Source: a virus
Length of the DNA stretch: 64,000 nucleotides
Strand: one strand, 5' to 3'
Virus record (IMG/VR): IMGVR_UViG_3300027499_000005
Coordinates: 1-64,000 of that record
The notes beneath the pieces are model-generated. The model did no database searches. It was given only the letters and a program-made list of their open reading frames with translations, and was not told the origin of the DNA. Position 1 is the stretch's first letter, and the number at the start of each line of letters is the position of its first letter. The translations under genes were made by a program, and so were the position numbers. Shown in pieces: positions 42,000 through 50,440 of this stretch.

Positions 42000-42007
42000 G
42001 GATTCAC

Positions 42008-44062
42008 ATGACTTCTGAGCTTTTATTAGAAGGCGGTGTCGCTGGACACATGAGCCACCTTTATGATAACTATGGCTTATCATTTTCTCAAATCAAAGAT
42101 GTCTTTACCAAGGCCGCAAATGGCGAGTTGGAAGGGACCGAGAAAACTGATGGTCAAAACTTGTTTATTTCTTATGACGTAAAAACCGGCAAAGCCAAAG
42201 GTGCGCGTAACAAAGGAAATGTCAAAGATGGTGGTCTTGATGCCTCTCAACTAGCTCAGAAGTTTGGTGGTCGTGGAGCTTTGGAGTTTACATTCTCTGA
42301 GGCTCTATCTGCTTTCGAAGAAGCAGTTAGTATGTTTTCAGAAGAAGAACAAATAGAGATCTTTGGTCCAGATACCAACATCTATTACAACTGTGAGATT
42401 CAGGATCCTCGTACTGCAAATGTTATCAACTATGATATCAAAACTTTGTCAATCCACCGCCTTGGCGGTGCAGAGTTCGACCGAGAAACCGGAAACAAAA
42501 CAGATCGTGATGTTACCGAGAATGCTGTCAAACTAGAGAAAGCTTTGGAACGTGTGCAAGACGAAAAGAAATCAGAGTACGGAGTCGCATTTGATGCTAT
42601 AAGGCGTCTAAAGGCTTTGGATGATAAGACTGTTCTCCAATCAGCTATCGACCGCCTAGAGGCTGTTATGAACGAATACGGCGTTTCTGACAACGAGACT
42701 ATAGGTGATTATATCGTGGTTCGTCTTGGTCTGACAATCGATAAGAGATTGCCAGCTTTGCCGGAAGATAAAAAAGCTGCTTTGATCAAGCGTATCCTAA
42801 ATGTCAAGGGTGTGTCAATCAAACAAGTGACTGATGGGCTTAGTAAAGAAGAAGCGCAAACGGTCAAGGAGTTTATTGGGAAAGCACCAGCTATCATGAC
42901 AGCCTTGATTAGACCAATCGAAGAAGTTGTTCACGACTTCTCGGTTGAAATGCTAAAAACACTAGAATCAGCATTCGTTCTTGATAACAAGAAGGAAGTT
43001 GAGAGACTTCGTGGTGAAGTATCAAAAGCCGTAGATGCTATCGAGTCATCAGACAACGAAGAAGCAATGGAAATCCTTAAGAAGCAAATGGAGAAACTGA
43101 AGTCTGTCGAGAATATCAGTACTGCTGCCGAAGGATTTGTGTTTGCTTACGATGGACACAGCTACAAGTTCACTGGCAACTTTGCCCCGATGAATCAGCT
43201 ACTTGGTCTATTCAAGTATGGCCGCGGCAATGTACCACCACTACAAAAACTAGATGAGAACGAATCAATCGAAATAATACCAGAGGCCGATGGTTCAACT
43301 CAAACTGTTGGTGTATTCGCTGGATCTTTTAAGCCGCCACATAAAGGTCACATGGCAGTTGTAGAATATCTAGCAAAGAAGTTTGATAAAGTACTTGTAT
43401 TTGTTTCGGATCCGAAGAGCGCAGCTTCTGTCAGAATGAACCTGAATGCTTCAAAAGCTGCTGAGATATTTAATATTTACATTGCTGCTGCTGGTCTAGC
43501 TGATAGAGCAATGGCGATTGGATCTGAGCTTCCGAGTCCTTTAACAGCGGCGTTTACTTACGCTGAAAAGGAACAGTTTAGTCCAAGAGCAAAACTGTAT
43601 TTTGCAGTATCTTCGAAGGATGCTGATAGATTTGCTAAGTTGAATGCTGCTCCTTTTTTGGAGAAGAACCCGACTTTAGATTCACTAGAGGCTGTCGTTA
43701 TTCCTGCTATTACTGGTCCACAAGGCGAGATCTCGGCTAAACAACTGAGAGCTATAATAGCAGATACAAATCTGAGTAGAGAAGATAAGGAAGAACAACT
43801 AGTAGCTTACTTACCTGACTTCTTAGAAGAAGATGATAGAAGGATGGTTTATAACATAATGATGCCAAGTGAAATAGTTGAAGTTATGAACCAAATGTTT
43901 GAGGATATATTAGCTGAGATATCTAAAGAGTCTAAAGAGGTCGAAGATATAGAAATATTAGATGAAATGTCAGCTATGGGTCTTGGATCAGTTGGTGGTT
44001 TTTCAAGACCATTAATCACTACTAAATCAAAACCTAAAAAATCACTACCAAAAAAGAAATAA
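42008..44062 (+). CDS. Fused RNA-ligase-like and HIGH-type nucleotidyltransferase protein
   Basis: 684 residues. ATG 42008 is chosen over GTG 41996, which lies in the previous stop. N-terminal part: EGTEKTDGQNLFISYDV (about 43) matches the K-x-DG nucleophile motif of RNA or DNA ligases; YYNCEIQD (about 126), EGFVFAYDG (about 375) and SYKFTG (about 387) match motifs III, IV and V. C-terminal part: GVFAGSFKPPHKGHMAVVEY (about 434) carries the HxGH motif of NMN/cytidylyl transferases. A role in RNA repair or NAD/nucleotide metabolism is likely; the exact reaction is open. Confidence 0.7.
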   Translation: MTSELLLEGGVAGHMSHLYDNYGLSFSQIKDVFTKAANGELEGTEKTDGQNLFISYDVKTGKAKGARNKGNVKDGGLDASQLAQKFGGRGALEFTFSEALSAFEEAVSMFSEEEQIEIFGPDTNIYYNCEIQDPRTANVINYDIKTLSIHRLGGAEFDRETGNKTDRDVTENAVKLEKALERVQDEKKSEYGVAFDAIRRLKALDDKTVLQSAIDRLEAVMNEYGVSDNETIGDYIVVRLGLTIDKRLPALPEDKKAALIKRILNVKGVSIKQVTDGLSKEEAQTVKEFIGKAPAIMTALIRPIEEVVHDFSVEMLKTLESAFVLDNKKEVERLRGEVSKAVDAIESSDNEEAMEILKKQMEKLKSVENISTAAEGFVFAYDGHSYKFTGNFAPMNQLLGLFKYGRGNVPPLQKLDENESIEIIPEADGSTQTVGVFAGSFKPPHKGHMAVVEYLAKKFDKVLVFVSDPKSAASVRMNLNASKAAEIFNIYIAAAGLADRAMAIGSELPSPLTAAFTYAEKEQFSPRAKLYFAVSSKDADRFAKLNAAPFLEKNPTLDSLEAVVIPAITGPQGEISAKQLRAIIADTNLSREDKEEQLVAYLPDFLEEDDRRMVYNIMMPSEIVEVMNQMFEDILAEISKESKEVEDIEILDEMSAMGLGSVGGFSRPLITTKSKPKKSLPKKK

Positions 44063-44069
44063 TATAAAA

Positions 44070-44080
44070 CTATTTATATA
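44070..44080 (+). promoter_or_regulatory. CTATTTATATA motif (candidate late promoter)
   Basis: 22 bases before ATG 44103, directly after the previous gene. The sequence ACTATTTATATAGT is also a short inverted repeat. Confidence 0.5.
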
Positions 44081-44102
44081 GTCAATAATAAGGAATCACT
44101 AC

Positions 44103-44918
44103 ATGATCAGCAGACAAGAAATACTAGAAGAACAAATGCTTAGAAAAGCTATCAGAGGATTTCTAAAGAAGAAGATCACTGAAGGATTACAATCTAATAA
44201 TAAGGAGATTCATATCCTTGGTCAAGTGATCAAGACAAAATCTTTACAACTTGAAGCCAAGACAGGCTCGGCTTCACCCGATGCTCCGCTTGATATTACA
44301 GCTATGAACTTTCTTCGTGACTTGCTTCGTAATATTGTACCAGTTGTTCAGTCAGCTTACAAGTCTTTAACGACAGATGTTAAACAAAGAGATTCTTACA
44401 AAGCTCACGTTCTTGCTTCCGTGGAAGATATCATGGATACCGAGTCAGCTAGCCCCGGTGAGCAAAGTGATGGGGCAAGCTCAGAGAGTGAACTAGAGGA
44501 AGAGATCAATATCGATCTTGGTGATGACGATCCTACACCTGAAGGTTTTATTGAAATCGAACCAGAAGAGGAACCCGAAGAGGTAGAACCTGAGCTATCA
44601 CCAGAAGAAGAGTTTTCACAAAACTTAGGTTTGAATGACAAGGGATTAGACACCACAGGCCGTCAGCAAGCAATGGAAACAATGAACTCCGTATCGAAGC
44701 AGATTGCTGATATGTTCAGAAAGATCGATCCAGACAGTCGTGTTTCCACTGACAAAGTACCTGAGCTATCACAAGCATATCCAGAACTTGTCAAAGATGG
44801 AGGTGTCTCAGAACGCTCTGTGTTCAAAACTTATCTGCTTAAGAACTTGATGCTCTACTTTGACCGCTTCGAATCAGAACTAAACGCTAACCCACAAGCA
44901 CCTCAAGTGAAAATCTGA
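44103..44918 (+). CDS. Acidic virion-type protein with N-terminal tag-like helix
   Basis: 271 residues. ILEEQMLRKAIRGFLKKKIT at residues 7-26 resembles the tags. The middle (about 110-170) is extremely acidic (EPEEEPEEVEPELSPEEEF). C-terminal helices (SVFKTYLLKNLMLYFDRFES). An acidic, helical protein near structural genes could be a scaffold. Its TGA overlaps the next ATG. Confidence 0.6.
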   Translation: MISRQEILEEQMLRKAIRGFLKKKITEGLQSNNKEIHILGQVIKTKSLQLEAKTGSASPDAPLDITAMNFLRDLLRNIVPVVQSAYKSLTTDVKQRDSYKAHVLASVEDIMDTESASPGEQSDGASSESELEEEINIDLGDDDPTPEGFIEIEPEEEPEEVEPELSPEEEFSQNLGLNDKGLDTTGRQQAMETMNSVSKQIADMFRKIDPDSRVSTDKVPELSQAYPELVKDGGVSERSVFKTYLLKNLMLYFDRFESELNANPQAPQVKI

Positions 44919-45271
44919 TGCATTGGAAGAGAGAGCGAGTTTATAAGGGAAAATACAAAAACTATTCTATCTCTTCTAAGCTTCGCAAAGAAGGTAAATC
45001 AAACGATGAGTTTGAAGCCATGCTTTCTAATCTGCCTTTAGAAGACTTGGTAGCTCTAAAGTTAGAGATATCTTCCCGTCCAATAAACAACAGACTCTAC
45101 GGAGTCCCTATTTGGAATACCATTACCGATATAGTCAGAGAAGCAGTATTCAAGTTTGCATATTCAGCTTCTAGAACTCAGGGCGAGGCAATGAACTTTT
45201 TGGGACTTCCAGAAATAAAGTTTTACGAACTCAAGAATCGATTTGGAATAGAAAGATTTTTTGAGAAATAA
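44918..45271 (+). CDS. Phage structural-region protein with helix-turn-helix-like end
   Basis: 117 residues. The C-terminal 35 residues (SRTQGEAMNFLGLPEIKFYE and LKNRFGI) look like a Fis-type helix-turn-helix. The front includes a basic region (KRERVYKGKYKNYSISSKLR). Similar small proteins occur in T4-like cyanophages without known function. A transcription or DNA-binding role is an inference. Confidence 0.6.
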   Translation: MHWKRERVYKGKYKNYSISSKLRKEGKSNDEFEAMLSNLPLEDLVALKLEISSRPINNRLYGVPIWNTITDIVREAVFKFAYSASRTQGEAMNFLGLPEIKFYELKNRFGIERFFEK

Positions 45272-45273
45272 TC

Positions 45274-45329
45274 AAACCTCCTGTTGACGCTACAGTAGCC
45301 GTGTCTAAGCTGTAGATAACAGGAGGTTT
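45274..45329 (+). promoter_or_regulatory. Hairpin masking the hsp20 ribosome-binding site
   Basis: AAACCTCCTGTT (45274-45285) and AACAGGAGGTTT (45318-45329) are a perfect 12-bp inverted repeat; the 3' arm is the Shine-Dalgarno of the Hsp20 gene at 45332. An inner stem CTACAG/CTGTAG extends it. TTGACG (45284-45289) and TAAGCT (45306-45311), 16 nt apart, lie inside the structure. Could be an RNA thermometer, or a promoter-in-hairpin switch. Confidence 0.72.
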
Positions 45330-45331
45330 TT

Positions 45332-45748
45332 ATGTATACAGCAATCGCAACCCCAACTAGAGTGGGGAACTTTTTTGACTCTGCACCGCTCGATAGGTTG
45401 CTTGACAACCTATTTACAGGCGATAGTTTTGGTTTGAGGGATAATATGGATAGGATTTATTCTACTGAGCGCAAGAACGAGGATGGGTCGGTTACTCTTA
45501 CCCTAAGCACTCCCGGCGCTGAAAGGAGTGATATTGACGTTTCCTACGAGAAGGGGATCCTTGCTATTTCTTATAATAAACCAGAAGGTTCCAATGCGTT
45601 TGTGAACTCGTTCACTCGTCGTTGGAGAATCCCATCACATCTAGACGCGAATAGTATTGCAGCTAGCTATTCAAACGGGATTCTAACAATCGTAGCGCGC
45701 CCGCTACAACCAACAGAATCTAGATCACGAAAGATAACCGTGAACTGA
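45332..45748 (+). CDS. hsp20: Small heat-shock protein, Hsp20 family
   Basis: 138 residues from ATG 45332 behind an ideal AGGAGG. Alpha-crystallin domain from about residue 40 to 130 (DGSVTLTLSTPGAERSDIDV, SFTRRWRIPSHLDANSIAAS, YSNGILTIVARP). The C-terminal KITVN provides the I-x-V motif that docks in oligomers. Hsp20 is an ATP-independent holdase; phage copies are common in T4-like cyanophages. Regulation by the hairpin just upstream is likely. Confidence 0.9.
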   Translation: MYTAIATPTRVGNFFDSAPLDRLLDNLFTGDSFGLRDNMDRIYSTERKNEDGSVTLTLSTPGAERSDIDVSYEKGILAISYNKPEGSNAFVNSFTRRWRIPSHLDANSIAASYSNGILTIVARPLQPTESRSRKITVN

Positions 45749-45754
45749 TTTTTT

Positions 45755-45779
45755 GAGGAGGCTTCGGCCTCCTCTTTTT
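45755..45779 (+). terminator. Rho-independent terminator with TTCG loop
   Basis: GAGGAGGC-TTCG-GCCTCCTC (45755-45774) followed by TTTTTA; ends the hsp20 transcript. Confidence 0.9.
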
Positions 45780-45804
45780 ATTTTGGTGGCTAGTTATTAC
45801 TGAT

Positions 45805-45996
45805 ATGAACAACATAGTCTCAAATATTAGATTCATGGTAAAACAATATTTCTCATTTGTTTTGGGAACTATTTTTGGTTCGACTATTGCAACCGTCGTG
45901 ACATATGTTATACTGTCATTAGGCATAGTTGAGAAGTTGGTTGTCGAAGAACCGGCTGAACTTGCTATCTGCCTAATGGAAAATATAAATGAGTGA
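45805..45996 (+). CDS. Small membrane protein
   Basis: 63 residues from ATG 45805. One or two hydrophobic segments between residues 16 and 42 (FSFVLGTIFGSTIATVVTYV, ILSLGIV), then an acidic tail (VVEEPAELAICLMENINE). A CTAGTTATTA sequence at 45790, like the late motif, lies just upstream. Overlaps the next gene by 8 bases. Confidence 0.6.
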   Translation: MNNIVSNIRFMVKQYFSFVLGTIFGSTIATVVTYVILSLGIVEKLVVEEPAELAICLMENINE

Positions 45997-46411
45997 AAAA
46001 ACAATAATGGTTTCTGGTGGATTCGATCCACTTCACATTGGTCATCTTCGCATGATCAAAGAAGCTGCCAAATATGGTAAGGTTATTGTTGTAGCAAACT
46101 CTGATGCTTGGTTGCTTCGCAAGAAAGGTTATATCTTTATGCCTTGGACAGAGCGTAAGGAAATAATCGAAGGATACGCAGAAGTCGATAGGGTCGAAGC
46201 TGTCGATGATTCTGACGGATCCGTTTGCGAAGCAATCCGGCGATTGAGGCCAACATACTTTGCTAACGGTGGCGATAGGACTAATAAGAACACGCCAGAA
46301 ATGGCGGTTTGTGATGAACTAGGTATTACGATGCTTTGGGAAGTTGGCGGCGGAAAGATCCAAAGCAGTTCAGAAATGGTCGCCAACGCAAATACCGCTA
46401 AAGGAAAGTAA
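45989..46411 (+). CDS. Cytidylyl/adenylyltransferase (HIGH family)
   Basis: 140 residues. GGFDPLHIGHLRMIKEAAKY (about 10-29) holds the HIGH nucleotide-binding motif; VANSDAWLLRKKGYIFMPWT and NGGDRTNKNTPE match the second half of the RfaE-C/glycerol-3-phosphate cytidylyltransferase-like family. These activate sugar or polyol phosphates with CTP or ATP. A link to the glycan operon downstream is plausible. Heptose-1-phosphate adenylyltransferase is one candidate. Confidence 0.82.
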   Translation: MSEKTIMVSGGFDPLHIGHLRMIKEAAKYGKVIVVANSDAWLLRKKGYIFMPWTERKEIIEGYAEVDRVEAVDDSDGSVCEAIRRLRPTYFANGGDRTNKNTPEMAVCDELGITMLWEVGGGKIQSSSEMVANANTAKGK

Positions 46412-46696
46412 ATGAGTTCAGGATTTCCTACTAGAACTAGCATGGTCCGAGGTGGTATTCCCTGCCACCTTTCGGAAATAGGACAGTATAACTATTGGTA
46501 TCCGGTTAGAAACCGTACCTGTGTTATCACAAAGGATGCTATAGTAGATACCTTACCTTGGTTTGATCCTTCGAATAGAAGTTTAACAGCGATTAAGGTT
46601 AAAACTACTTATATTGATGGTTGCAGCGATCTTATAAATCGTAATAAAGAAACAACCGTTGTTTGGGTTGACACAGCCCAAATCCTAAAGTGGTAA
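46412..46696 (+). CDS. Hypothetical protein
   Basis: 94 residues from ATG 46412 (AAAGGAAAGTAA). TSMVRGGIPCHLSEIGQYNY is followed by RNRTCVITKDAIVDTLPWFD and a beta C-terminus. It lies between the nucleotidyltransferase and PhoH. No family recognised. Confidence 0.6.
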   Translation: MSSGFPTRTSMVRGGIPCHLSEIGQYNYWYPVRNRTCVITKDAIVDTLPWFDPSNRSLTAIKVKTTYIDGCSDLINRNKETTVVWVDTAQILKW

Positions 46697-46708
46697 AGGT
46701 GCAAAATA

Positions 46709-48091
46709 ATGGCTAAGAAAACATACGTTCTCGATACAAGTGCTTGTTTAACAGACTCCGAGAGCATTCAAAAATACGGTAATAACGACATCGTTTTGCC
46801 TATCAAAGTTTTGGAAGAGATCGACAAGCATAAGAAGAGACAGGATAGCGTCGGCATCAATGCTAGATCTATCATTCGCGCCCTCGATGGAATGCGTGAA
46901 CGAGGAGACTTAGATAAAGGTGTTCGTTTGGGTAAGGGCAAGGGTATCCTCCAAGTCATTAGCTTAGGTAAGGATGATGCTTTCTGGGATGAAAGCTTCC
47001 CAATGGAACTCGATAGAGAAGTTCCTGATCATTTGATCATCGCTACAGCGGTTCAAATCGCTCGCGAAGATCCAAAGAAGAAAGTTATTCTTGTCTCTAA
47101 CGATATCAATATGCGAGTTATTGGTAACTCTGTTGGTTTAACCACAGAGGATTATACCAATGATAAGATTATCGAGAATCAAAGCGATTTGTATTCTGGC
47201 TTAGCAGACGTTCTCGTAGACGATCAGTTCATTGATCAGTTCTACTCTGGAGAGAAGATGTATTTGGAAGATGAACAACAAGACTTACTTCATCCAAACC
47301 AATACTTAATGCTTATCTCATCAGCAAACGACAAGAAGACAGCAATCGCACGTTTTCGTGGCCGTGATTATCCACTGAAGAGAGTCAACGAACCTAAGAA
47401 TCCAATCTCTGGTATTAAGGCAAAAAACAAAGAACAGCTATTTGCTTTGGACCTCCTGATGGATCCTGAAATCAAGGTTGTCTCACTTGTGGGTAAAGCA
47501 GGCTCAGGTAAGACCCTGATAGCCATTGCAGCGGGACTTCAACAGGTAATCACATCAATGTCCGTCACAGAACTCGCTTCCTCTAGGAAGCCAGTAACGC
47601 TAAATAACGGCATTTACAAAAAGCTTGTAGTTTCGCGTCCTGTTATGCCAATGGGTAAAGATATTGGATTCCTTCCGGGTACAATGCAAGAGAAGATGGC
47701 TCCTTGGTTAGCACCTGTCCAAGACAACCTAAAGTTTTTGACCGGTGATGACCAAACGACACTTGACCAATATATTGCAAATGGACTTATTGAGATGGAA
47801 GCTCTGACTTACATCCGTGGTCGCTCAATCTCCAATGCTTTTATCATTATTGATGAAGCCCAGAACTTGACAAGCCATGAGATTAAGACTATATTGACTA
47901 GAGTAGGTGAGAACACCAAGATTGTTCTAACTGGTGACGTTGAACAGATCGATAACATTTACATAAATGAAACATCATCTGGTCTAACCCACGCAGTAGA
48001 AAAGCTAAAAGAGTTCTCAATCGCTGGACACGTTACACTTCGCAAGGGCGAGCGTTCCGATGTTGCAACGATAGCTGCTAAAGTACTATAA
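46709..48091 (+). CDS. phoH: PhoH-family ATPase with N-terminal PIN domain
   Basis: 460 residues from ATG 46709. PIN domain at 1-150: VLDTSACLTD, EEIDKHKK, and DHLIIATAVQIA with VSNDINMR supply the acidic nuclease residues. PhoH ATPase from about 235: Walker A VGKAGSGKTL (about 260), Walker B FIIIDEAQN (about 379), TGDVEQID. PIN-PhoH (PhoH2) proteins act as RNA helicase-nucleases in bacteria. phoH is a common marker gene of marine phages, and not always under phosphate control. Confidence 0.92.
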   Translation: MAKKTYVLDTSACLTDSESIQKYGNNDIVLPIKVLEEIDKHKKRQDSVGINARSIIRALDGMRERGDLDKGVRLGKGKGILQVISLGKDDAFWDESFPMELDREVPDHLIIATAVQIAREDPKKKVILVSNDINMRVIGNSVGLTTEDYTNDKIIENQSDLYSGLADVLVDDQFIDQFYSGEKMYLEDEQQDLLHPNQYLMLISSANDKKTAIARFRGRDYPLKRVNEPKNPISGIKAKNKEQLFALDLLMDPEIKVVSLVGKAGSGKTLIAIAAGLQQVITSMSVTELASSRKPVTLNNGIYKKLVVSRPVMPMGKDIGFLPGTMQEKMAPWLAPVQDNLKFLTGDDQTTLDQYIANGLIEMEALTYIRGRSISNAFIIIDEAQNLTSHEIKTILTRVGENTKIVLTGDVEQIDNIYINETSSGLTHAVEKLKEFSIAGHVTLRKGERSDVATIAAKVL

Positions 48092-48100
48092 GGAAGTAAA

Positions 48101-48394
48101 ATGTCAGAAGAGTCCGAAAACCCAGTTCTCAGAACACCTGTAGCTCCAGAGACACCGCTACAGAAGATGATTGTAGAGTATGTAGGCAATAAGCTAAATC
48201 CAGAGAATCGACAAGTAACAGTAGAAATGATTGTGGAAGTTATGGCTGAAGAGTTCCCACATTTTGTTTTGGCACTTGCCGAGGAAAACTGGATTCGTGG
48301 CTACCGTCAAGCACTAGACGACGTTGAGCGTGAAGTGCAATCGGCAGAACAAGATTCCGAAGGAACTGCACAAGAACCTTCGGAGGAAACGTGA
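48101..48394 (+). CDS. Hypothetical acidic protein
   Basis: 97 residues from ATG 48101 (AAGGAAGTAAA). Helical core (MIVEVMAEEFPHFVLALAEE with NWIRGYRQAL) and acidic tail. The WIRGYRQALDDVE stretch is often seen in small cyanophage proteins next to nuclease genes. Overlaps the next gene. Function unknown. Confidence 0.62.
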   Translation: MSEESENPVLRTPVAPETPLQKMIVEYVGNKLNPENRQVTVEMIVEVMAEEFPHFVLALAEENWIRGYRQALDDVEREVQSAEQDSEGTAQEPSEET

Positions 48395-49161
48395 AGGGAC
48401 ATATCTCTTTCTCAGAGTTTAAGCTTTGGTCAGAATGTGCCTTTCATCACAAACTAAAATACATCGATAACTTAGAGGGATTCACTGGATCCCTCTATAC
48501 TATTTTTGGGACTGCTATTCATAGTGTTTGTGAGAATAGTGTAGGTCAACCCGAAGGCTTCGATCCTGAGAAGCATTTTCTAGAGATCTTCGAAGACGGA
48601 AAGAATAAGCTCCTGTCAGAAGGTATCTCTGTAAACCAGCAAGAATATGATGCTATGATTCCTCAAGCAAAAGGAATCATTTCGTCTTATCTGCCTGCAT
48701 TACAGAAGAAGTTTCCCGGATTCGAAGTCGTCGTGACAGAAGAAGACTTGATGGAGGAGATCGAAGGTTCCGAGATAAAGTTCAAAGGCTTCATCGATTT
48801 TATTATCAAGACCCCAGACGGCAAATATCATATTATCGATTGGAAGACCTGTTCTTGGGGTTGGGATGCTCAAAAGAAGTCAGATAAGATTGTCTCCTAT
48901 CAGTTGACATTCTATAAACATTTCTGGGCTAAGAAACATAATATCGATCCAAAGAATATTGAGACTTACTTCGGGTTGCTGAAGAGAACAGCTAAGAAGG
49001 ATAATGTTGAGATTTTCCGAGTTACAAGCGGAGAAAAAAAGATCAATAATGCCTTGACAGCATTACGAAATGCGATTATAAACATAGAAAGACAAAAGTT
49101 TTATAAGAATAGAACTTCATGTAAGTTCTGTCCATTCTATAAGACCGAACATTGTAAGTGA
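48391..49161 (+). CDS. Cas4/RecB-like PD-(D/E)XK nuclease with Fe-S cysteines
   Basis: 256 residues from GTG 48391, overlapping the previous stop. FKGFIDFII (Asp near 135) and YHIIDWKT (near 147-154) form the PD-(D/E)XK core; HSVCEN (H43 region) is the N-terminal RecB His. Cys16 and Cys244, 247, 255 fit the four-Cys iron-sulphur cluster of Cas4 and AddB. Such phage exonucleases process DNA ends in recombination and replication. No CRISPR lies here. Confidence 0.85.
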   Translation: MKGHISFSEFKLWSECAFHHKLKYIDNLEGFTGSLYTIFGTAIHSVCENSVGQPEGFDPEKHFLEIFEDGKNKLLSEGISVNQQEYDAMIPQAKGIISSYLPALQKKFPGFEVVVTEEDLMEEIEGSEIKFKGFIDFIIKTPDGKYHIIDWKTCSWGWDAQKKSDKIVSYQLTFYKHFWAKKHNIDPKNIETYFGLLKRTAKKDNVEIFRVTSGEKKINNALTALRNAIINIERQKFYKNRTSCKFCPFYKTEHCK

Positions 49162-49168
49162 GGAATAA

Positions 49169-50440
49169 ATGACAGAAAGAAAGAAGAAGATCTTTGTGAT
49201 TGCGGATCATCCTTATGCTCCGTCTGGTGTCGGAACTCAAACAAAGTATATTATTGAGACACTTCTAAAAACTGGTAAATACCAGATTGTATGCTTTGGA
49301 GGTGCTGTAAAGCATCAAGATTACAAACCACAGAAGACAGAACAATGGGGCGATGATCTGATTATCTTCCCTGTCGATGGTTATGGCACACAAGAAATGG
49401 TACGTTCTTTACTCTGGACCCATAAGCCGGATATGCTCTGGTTTATGACAGATCCACGATTTTATGTATGGCTTTGGGACATGGAGAACGAGATTCGCTC
49501 ACTAGTTCCTATGGTTTATTACCATGTTTGGGATAACTTCCCACTCCCGAAGTTCAATCGGAACTTCTATCTTTCTAACGATTACATCGCTACAATCTCA
49601 AAAGTTACAGACGAGATCGTTCGTAATGTTGCACCCGAGATTGAAACTAAGTATGTTCCTCACGCTGTTGACACTGAAATCTTTAAACCGCTTGAAGAGG
49701 AAGAAATAAACGCCATTCGTGAACAGCATTTTGGTAAAGACCATAAGAAAAAGACAATCTTCTTCTGGAATAATAGAAACGCTCGTCGTAAGATGTCTGG
49801 ATCTCTACTGTGGTGGTTTAAGACTTTTGCCGATAAAGTCGGTAGAGAAAATACAAAACTCATTTTACATACCGACAGTAAAGATCCAAATGGACAAGAT
49901 CTAGATGCAATCATTCAAGAGCTTGGTCTAACAGATGGAACCGTTCTTCTATCGCGGGAGAAGATAACACCACAAGATCTTTCTAGAATGTACAATATTG
50001 TAGATTTCACAATCAACATTTCGGATGCTGAAGGATTTGGTCTAGCAACTCTAGAATCTCTTTCCTGCGGTACACCGATCATTGTAAATATGACAGGTGG
50101 TCTACAGGAACAAGTAAAGGATGAAGATGGGAACTACTTTGGATACCCAATAGAACCAGCTTCAAGGGCTGTTATCGGATCACAAGAAGTGCCATACATT
50201 TACGAGGATAGAATCTCTGAAGAAGATTTTGTTCATGCTCTTGTAATGTCCCACACGATGACAAGAGAAGGACGTAAGCAACTAGGGCTTGAGGGGCGTA
50301 ATCACGTTCTAAAGAACTATAGTTTCGAAAACTTCCAAAAACAGTGGCTTGAAATATTTGAACATGTTATAGACAAGCATGGTTCTTGGGATACAAGACA
50401 AAACTATCAAGCTTGGGAAATGAGAGAGGTAACACCATGA
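49169..50440 (+). CDS. Glycosyltransferase family 4-like
   Basis: 423 residues from ATG 49169 (GAGGAATAA). GT-B fold: N-terminal YAPSGVGTQTKYIIETLL, linker VPHAVDTEIFKP, and the nucleotide-sugar site DAEGFGLATLESLSCGTPII (about 285-304) with the E-x7-E pair. Retaining transferase using a nucleotide sugar. First gene of the glycan operon. Confidence 0.85.
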   Translation: MTERKKKIFVIADHPYAPSGVGTQTKYIIETLLKTGKYQIVCFGGAVKHQDYKPQKTEQWGDDLIIFPVDGYGTQEMVRSLLWTHKPDMLWFMTDPRFYVWLWDMENEIRSLVPMVYYHVWDNFPLPKFNRNFYLSNDYIATISKVTDEIVRNVAPEIETKYVPHAVDTEIFKPLEEEEINAIREQHFGKDHKKKTIFFWNNRNARRKMSGSLLWWFKTFADKVGRENTKLILHTDSKDPNGQDLDAIIQELGLTDGTVLLSREKITPQDLSRMYNIVDFTINISDAEGFGLATLESLSCGTPIIVNMTGGLQEQVKDEDGNYFGYPIEPASRAVIGSQEVPYIYEDRISEEDFVHALVMSHTMTREGRKQLGLEGRNHVLKNYSFENFQKQWLEIFEHVIDKHGSWDTRQNYQAWEMREVTP

